From assembly GCA_964360995.1 (NCBI GenBank), contig CAYHYZ010000005.1, positions 1-41,374 on the forward strand: DNA of 41,374 bases, read 5' to 3'. Position 1 is the first letter of the stretch; each line of letters starts with the position of its first letter. Below, in pieces: positions 37,145-41,374 of the stretch. The DNA is from CAYHBS01 sp964360995. GTDB taxonomy: Bacteria; Patescibacteriota; Minisyncoccia; Ryanbacterales; HO2-45-13. A program made the translations under genes and the position numbers. The notes under the pieces are model-generated. The model saw nothing but the letters and a program-made list of their open reading frames with translations, ran no database searches and had not been told where the DNA came from.

Positions 37145-38149
37145 TTATTCTACTATCAATTTTAATTGCGAGCTTGCGCGCTCAAACACATTGTGTGTAT
37201 TTAAGAAAGACGCAGTAATGTTATAGAAAGTTGGGGTTGTAGGCATGCTGAGTTGTATTGTATTTCCCGCCCCCCCGGTATTTGGGATCGCTTTGCCGCT
37301 ACTATCCCACGAATATTCAAGAACGCTTTCAGTGCTAACATTATATGGAATCGCAATGAGACCAATTTTTTCCCCAGCACGCATTGAAAGGGATGAGATA
37401 ACCGATTTTCGTGCAATAGAGTGTGATTGATTGCTGTAGACGGTAATACGAGATTTTTCTGACCCCACATTAATGCTACTCTGGGCGGAATATGTGCCTC
37501 GTGGGTCGCTAATTGAAACTTGCACGCGCACAGTTTCCGCAGGAGATTTTGGCAATCTAAATACATATGTGCTCGCGCCAATTCCTGAAAGCGCCACCGC
37601 GTCAGATCCATCAACTTTCCATGTATATAATAGACGTTTCGGGCTACTGTTTTGATATGTTCCGGTGAGCGTTGGGAATGCAGTAATGCGAACCACCCCT
37701 CGTGGAGCCGGCAACTTTCGTCCCATATACCAAAAAGGTGCCGTTGTATCAGCTTCCAGAATGATATGTATCTCCGACGGCCTAATCGTTGTTGTCCCTT
37801 CGATGACAACTACTCCAGCCATTTTTCCAACAACGCGAATTCGTGTAGAAGATCCAACTCCCCCAAGGGTAACCGTTGCAGTGCGCTTCCCATAGCCCGA
37901 AGTAATCATTTTGTCATTTGCATACCATGTAATATCCATAGCATTGAGATCAGCGCTATAGGATTTTGCTTGAAGAGAAACCTCCGTATTAGCAGCCGGC
38001 TGATCCGGCGTTGTAATTATTTGTATCTGTCCCACTAGTAGACCAGTAGGATTAGTAAATTGTGCGTAAGTAAGGCGCGCCCCAAATATCACCGTTGCGC
38101 AAAGAAAAACAATAATGAGCAAACGTAAGTTATTATTGATTATTTGCAT
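37145..38149 (-). CDS. Secreted Ig-like/PKD-type surface protein
   Basis: From ATG 38149 the protein has 334 residues: a signal peptide or anchor (NLRLLIIVFLCATVIFGARL, cut about residue 30) and several beta-rich repeats, including QIQIITTPDQPAANTEVSL, YTWKVDGSDAV and LEYSWDSSGKAI, that resemble PKD/Ig-like domains. No enzymatic motif. Its start overlaps the end of virB4 by 17 nt. It may be a surface adhesin or structural part of the secretion apparatus. Confidence 0.7.
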   Translation of the reverse strand: MQIINNNLRLLIIVFLCATVIFGARLTYAQFTNPTGLLVGQIQIITTPDQPAANTEVSLQAKSYSADLNAMDITWYANDKMITSGYGKRTATVTLGGVGSSTRIRVVGKMAGVVVIEGTTTIRPSEIHIILEADTTAPFWYMGRKLPAPRGVVRITAFPTLTGTYQNSSPKRLLYTWKVDGSDAVALSGIGASTYVFRLPKSPAETVRVQVSISDPRGTYSAQSSINVGSEKSRITVYSNQSHSIARKSVISSLSMRAGEKIGLIAIPYNVSTESVLEYSWDSSGKAIPNTGGAGNTIQLSMPTTPTFYNITASFLNTHNVFERASSQLKLIVE

Positions 38150-39935
38150 ATTCTGCTTTAGCTTGTTTGACCGCAAGAATTTCAGAGGGATCCGAAGTGA
38201 TAATCTGATGTTCAGTATACGAGGAAATGATACGAATGGCGACATGCTTGAGTCCCGCAAAGAAAATTCCCGTCCCGACTTCCGCGCCAAGGAGTAAATA
38301 GCGCTCTTCATCCGTGAGATGAAATGTTTCTTTTACCAGGTCAATGGTACTTGGAGATTGCTTGAGGAGTAATTGTACAGATGAGTTTGTGACAATTGCC
38401 CTTCCATATGAAGATCCCATAAAGTCTGCCACATCTTGCGTGATGGTCATAAGCCCTAAATAATATTTTCGTGCACGCTTCGCAATACCAAAAAGAAATG
38501 AAGCGCCGTCCTCGTTTTTCATCATCCACCACGCCTCGTCCACCACGAGGATACGCTTTTTGAGCTCCTGTCGGATTGCATTCCAGATGTGTTGCACAAT
38601 CAAATACATAGCCACCGGGCGGAGATCATCTTGCATGTCGCGTACCGAAAACACCGTAAGTTTTTTTGTGATGTCTACGTTTGTGTGTTGGTTTAAAAAC
38701 CCCGCCCAACTTCCCGTAGTATATTTTCTCATCCGCATCGCAAGCGACTCCCCTCCCTCCATGTTAGAAAGTACAAGTTCAAGATCGGTCAGAAGCGGAG
38801 GAGTGCGCCCGGTAAAGTCACTTTCTTCAGTAATATCTTTTGTAGCGTAGGTTTCGGTGATTGCGCGGTCGAGCACCGCATCTTCTTCTGGCGTCAACCC
38901 ACCAAGCATAATACGAAACAATCCCACCAACCCTATCACATGGGAGCGCAGCACATCAGAGAGCGACTCGTCTTCACGAGGTGTCGGGAGATCAAACGGA
39001 TTAATATGATGTTTGGATGTGAGAGAAATATTAAATGCCCTCCCCCCAACTGATTCAGCGAGAAATTCATATTCTCGTTCTGGGTCGATAATAATAACCT
39101 CGGTACCCAGCATGAGTGAGCGAATAATTTCTAATTTCGCGGTGTATGACTTTCCTGCGCCGGAGGTCGCAAGAATCACAGAATTATAATTCTCCATACT
39201 ATAGCGATCAAAAATGACCAGTGATGCGTTGCTTCTATTTATTCCGTACAAAATACCTCGGTCGGACGTGAGTTCAAGCGAAGAGAATGGAAACACGCTC
39301 GAAATAGGAGCGGTATTCATATTATATGTGACGCCAAGTAGGTCGGTGCCCATAGGAAATGTTGAATGAAGACCCTCCTTTTGTCTGAACATTGCTGGGC
39401 GCGTTTCAATGAGTTTAGAGCTGAGAATTGAGCGCACCTCATGCTCCGCTTTATTTAATTGTTCCTGTGTATCGGCATATACAGTAATATATAGCCCAAA
39501 TGCAAAATACTTTTCCGTTGCTTGCTGAAGACGATCGCGAAGGGATTCGATGTCACGATATGCGGTATCCAACATTGGATCGCGCACCATACCCTTCTCC
39601 TCATTTTCTCGGATTTGTGAAAGTACGCGCGCCGATTGTTTTTGGAGATCGGAGAGCACCTTTGCGGTATCCGCAGGATGAATAAATACTGAAATATCAA
39701 AAACCTTATCAAGTCCTATAACGTCTCCAAACCAATTTGGCGCGAGTGTGCGTGGGTAGGAAAGCACAAAAATAGTTCGGGTAAACACATTACCAAGTTG
39801 TATGTGAGTTGAAGCAATTGAAAACGCGCTTGGGGCAATAATATCACGCATCTCAACTAACCCCTCGCGGTAGATGTCGTCGGGGCGTACCGGAGCGATG
39901 CCGCTTTGTTTTGGCCGTGTGTTAAATAGCGCCAT
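38133..39935 (-). CDS. virB4: VirB4-family type IV secretion ATPase
   Basis: This 600-residue ATPase powers substrate or pilin handling. Walker A is SVILATSGAGKSYTAKL (about residues 252-267), Walker B RILVVDEAWWMM (about 475), followed by RARKYYLGLMTITQDVADFM and a QLLLKQSP segment, all typical of VirB4/TraC C-terminal domains. The normal N-terminal portion of VirB4 appears to be split off as the preceding gene 39937-40578. The stop is at 38133; the gene starts one base after the upstream gene. Confidence 0.93.
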   Translation of the reverse strand: MALFNTRPKQSGIAPVRPDDIYREGLVEMRDIIAPSAFSIASTHIQLGNVFTRTIFVLSYPRTLAPNWFGDVIGLDKVFDISVFIHPADTAKVLSDLQKQSARVLSQIRENEEKGMVRDPMLDTAYRDIESLRDRLQQATEKYFAFGLYITVYADTQEQLNKAEHEVRSILSSKLIETRPAMFRQKEGLHSTFPMGTDLLGVTYNMNTAPISSVFPFSSLELTSDRGILYGINRSNASLVIFDRYSMENYNSVILATSGAGKSYTAKLEIIRSLMLGTEVIIIDPEREYEFLAESVGGRAFNISLTSKHHINPFDLPTPREDESLSDVLRSHVIGLVGLFRIMLGGLTPEEDAVLDRAITETYATKDITEESDFTGRTPPLLTDLELVLSNMEGGESLAMRMRKYTTGSWAGFLNQHTNVDITKKLTVFSVRDMQDDLRPVAMYLIVQHIWNAIRQELKKRILVVDEAWWMMKNEDGASFLFGIAKRARKYYLGLMTITQDVADFMGSSYGRAIVTNSSVQLLLKQSPSTIDLVKETFHLTDEERYLLLGAEVGTGIFFAGLKHVAIRIISSYTEHQIITSDPSEILAVKQAKAEYANNQ

Positions 39936-39936
39936 A

Positions 39937-40578
39937 TTATTTAGTTTCTACTCCAATAGGGCCGGCAAGATCTGGATTATATAGCTGTCGAAAAAGTTCT
40001 ATCAGTTCCGGAGTGCCCAGCACTGCCGTGCGAATACCAATACCGGCAAGTCCTTGCTCTACCACTGCAACGCGCTGCATCAACTGCGTTTTCCATTCTT
40101 CAAATTTCTGTGTTATGTCAGCATGTGTTTGTTGTTTGCCAGTGACCATTCTTGCGATTCCTGTGATAAACGACGCTTCTTTTGTAGCTTCCGCGGGCTG
40201 ATAGGGCACTACCGTATAAAATGTTTTAGTGACGATACTATTTGAAGTAACTAGAGATTTCATGAACGCGATGTATTCGTTGGTTTGAATTTTTAGTAAG
40301 TCGTTTGGCTCATCGTTCGCGCGCGCGCGGAGATCATCAAGATATCCATCGATATTTAATCTGCGAGAGGACACAAAAAACTGGACTGGGAAATCCAGCG
40401 TATTAATAAATCGTTGGTACGAAATAATAATTGACTCCTGCTCGTCAGTAGACTTGAGATCAAAATTAATTGAGGTACAGAGCAGTATTGCGCGGATGCC
40501 CTTGTTCTTTATAATGAGGACATTATCTCGGACCTCCTCAATCTCTAGAATTTTTTGTGTTGCTGGGGTACTTGCCAT
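39937..40578 (-). CDS. VirB4/TraC N-terminal-type protein
   Basis: This 213-residue soluble protein has the pattern found in the N-terminal region of VirB4/TraC: a beta-rich start (NVLIIKNKGIRAILLCTSIN), SYQRFINTLDFPVQFFVSSR, and a long helical region (EYIAFMKSLVTSN, ITQKFEEWKTQLMQRV). It lies between the PrgI-like gene and virB4, one base before the latter. In CPR genomes this split organisation is common. It has no ATP-binding motif. Confidence 0.75.
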   Translation of the reverse strand: MASTPATQKILEIEEVRDNVLIIKNKGIRAILLCTSINFDLKSTDEQESIIISYQRFINTLDFPVQFFVSSRRLNIDGYLDDLRARANDEPNDLLKIQTNEYIAFMKSLVTSNSIVTKTFYTVVPYQPAEATKEASFITGIARMVTGKQQTHADITQKFEEWKTQLMQRVAVVEQGLAGIGIRTAVLGTPELIELFRQLYNPDLAGPIGVETK

Positions 40579-40579
40579 G

Positions 40580-40999
40580 TTATCGCTGTTCGTGAATATT
40601 GAGTTTCCAAGTGAGTTCTTTCAATTTATCCGCAGTGAGTTTTTGTTCCACAACGGGAGCTGGCGCAGCAGCCGCAGCCACATGTTTTGCTTGCTCAACG
40701 TCGCGAGCCGATTCTTTTGGTGTGGCCCACAAGTATAATTGAGGGCTGAAATAATATCGAAGAAACCCAAGTACGCGGTGATGAAATGGTCTTCCCTCCG
40801 CTTTCATGAAGGCAAGGATCCAGGCAAAACCCACAATGGCAATAGCGAATATTCCAAAAATAAATGTAGGAAATCGGAATTGTTTGATGATAAAAATCAG
40901 ACCTCCTGCAGCGAGAAAAATTCCAAATTGACGAAATGATAACTTCCATATCACCTTATCCTCAACGTCGACAAATTGTGGTACTTGAAATTGCAGCAT
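40580..40999 (-). CDS. PrgI/VirB3-like membrane protein
   Basis: The 139-residue protein starts MLQFQVPQFVDVEDKVIWKL, a hallmark of the PrgI family, has two hydrophobic helices (about residues 25-43 and 47-65), a basic loop (GRPFHHRVLGFLRYY) and a helical Ala-rich tail. It is the inner-membrane partner of VirB4 in Gram-positive-type type IV secretion. One base separates it from the next gene. Confidence 0.88.
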   Translation of the reverse strand: MLQFQVPQFVDVEDKVIWKLSFRQFGIFLAAGGLIFIIKQFRFPTFIFGIFAIAIVGFAWILAFMKAEGRPFHHRVLGFLRYYFSPQLYLWATPKESARDVEQAKHVAAAAAPAPVVEQKLTADKLKELTWKLNIHEQR

Positions 41000-41000
41000 A

Positions 41001-41374
41001 TTAGCTTACTGGTTCTCGATACGGGTCTTTTCCAGTGTAGAGTTGTTCGGTTTGTTTCTGGGGTTCGAGTCCGGCTTTTGCGGGGTACACCACCGCAGTG
41101 GACGCGCTTCCCGGTGGCGGTATTTTTGCGGGAGACGACGTTATCTGCTCGCCTCTGTTTGTGGCGGAGGGGATCGAGACTTTTGGCGTGGTGGGCAGTG
41201 ATGCTGGGGTAGGGGGTATCGCGGGCGGCGTCTTCATTTTTTCCTCTGTGTGAGCGGGCGTTGTACTTTTTTCGGTGAGTGGTGCCGTGTCTGGTTTTTT
41301 TTGTTTTTCAGAGGTGGTTATTGGAGTGGGGGCGGACTCCTGCGAGCTTTTTCGCACAATCGTAATTCTTGAAG
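41001..41374 (-). CDS. Pro/Thr-rich C-terminal tail of a truncated gene
   Basis: The frame is open from the window edge; a GTG at 41357 could be a start, but in-frame codons continue to the edge, so this is more likely the end of a longer protein. The visible 118-124 residues are low-complexity, rich in Pro, Thr, Ser and Lys (for example TPPAIPPTPASLPTTP), and disordered, as in C-terminal tails of VirB6/TrbL-like membrane proteins. It lies one base upstream of the PrgI-like gene, in the secretion operon. Confidence 0.55.
   Translation of the reverse strand, partial: SRITIVRKSSQESAPTPITTSEKQKKPDTAPLTEKSTTPAHTEEKMKTPPAIPPTPASLPTTPKVSIPSATNRGEQITSSPAKIPPPGSASTAVVYPAKAGLEPQKQTEQLYTGKDPYREPVS

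Noticed and set aside
13..41374. CRISPR arrays, IS elements or prophage genes
   Set aside because: No regularly spaced repeats, transposase or phage structural motifs were seen; the only direct repeats involve tRNA copies.

Overview
The window looks like a chromosomal segment of a Candidate Phyla Radiation (Patescibacteria) bacterium, most likely of the Parcubacteria group. Reasons: small, densely packed and often overlapping genes; a split VirB4/PrgI-type secretion operon; shortened housekeeping proteins (ValS, YebC); a type IV pilin with its assembly ATPase but no biosynthetic genes; and a stand-alone gene (1843-2469) that I recognise as a lineage-restricted family. This assignment is by eye and was not searched. 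TGA reads as a normal stop throughout.

Layout. 1-6.0 kb: a truncated gene, a small membrane protein, tsaD, a stand-alone CPR-family gene, valS, a PrsW-like protease and a small heat-shock protein. 6.0-7.7 kb: a type IV pilin pair and an HTH protein. 7.7-9.8 kb: an RNA-rich accessory stretch holding a tRNA-Phe interrupted by a group I intron, two stand-alone small genes, a tRNA-Val embedded in broken tRNA-Val copies, and tRNA-Arg(CCG). 9.8-13.6 kb: YkuK-like protein, exonuclease-WYL fusion, hydrolase, a small orphan gene, a SpoU methyltransferase and ruvA. 13.6-21.4 kb: uvrB, rpsT, holA, a two-component pair, polA and tsaE. 21.5-25 kb: a Cys-rich secreted protein with a leader peptide, then a DHH-like gene and pilB. 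25-28 kb: a structured RNA candidate opposite the ruvB promoter, then ruvB, two membrane proteins, yebC and ruvC in one overlapping operon. 28-35.5 kb: a class A penicillin-binding protein and the replication-origin neighbourhood (dnaN, dnaA, then divergent rpmH-rnpA-yidC-jag). 35.5-41.4 kb: a minus-strand type IV secretion-like operon.

How the genes work together. DNA replication and repair is heavily represented (dnaA, dnaN, a DciA-like protein, holA, polA, uvrB, ruvA, ruvB, ruvC). TsaD and TsaE belong to the t6A tRNA-modification pathway. Pilin plus PilB, and the VirB4/PrgI/pilin-like operon, suggest a surface apparatus for attachment or DNA exchange, consistent with an episymbiont.

Two expression styles are visible. 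Many operon-leading genes have a -10 hexamer ending only 6-8 nt before the ATG, so they should be leaderless. In contrast, five stand-alone accessory loci (1843-2469, 8294-8655, 8773-9042, 11947-12180, 21590-22226) have strong Shine-Dalgarno sites; four of them have a recognisable -35/-10 promoter and four their own hairpin terminator. These loci, the intron-bearing tRNA-Phe, the scrambled tRNA-Val array and the unidentified RNA at 25011-25205 are the most unusual content.
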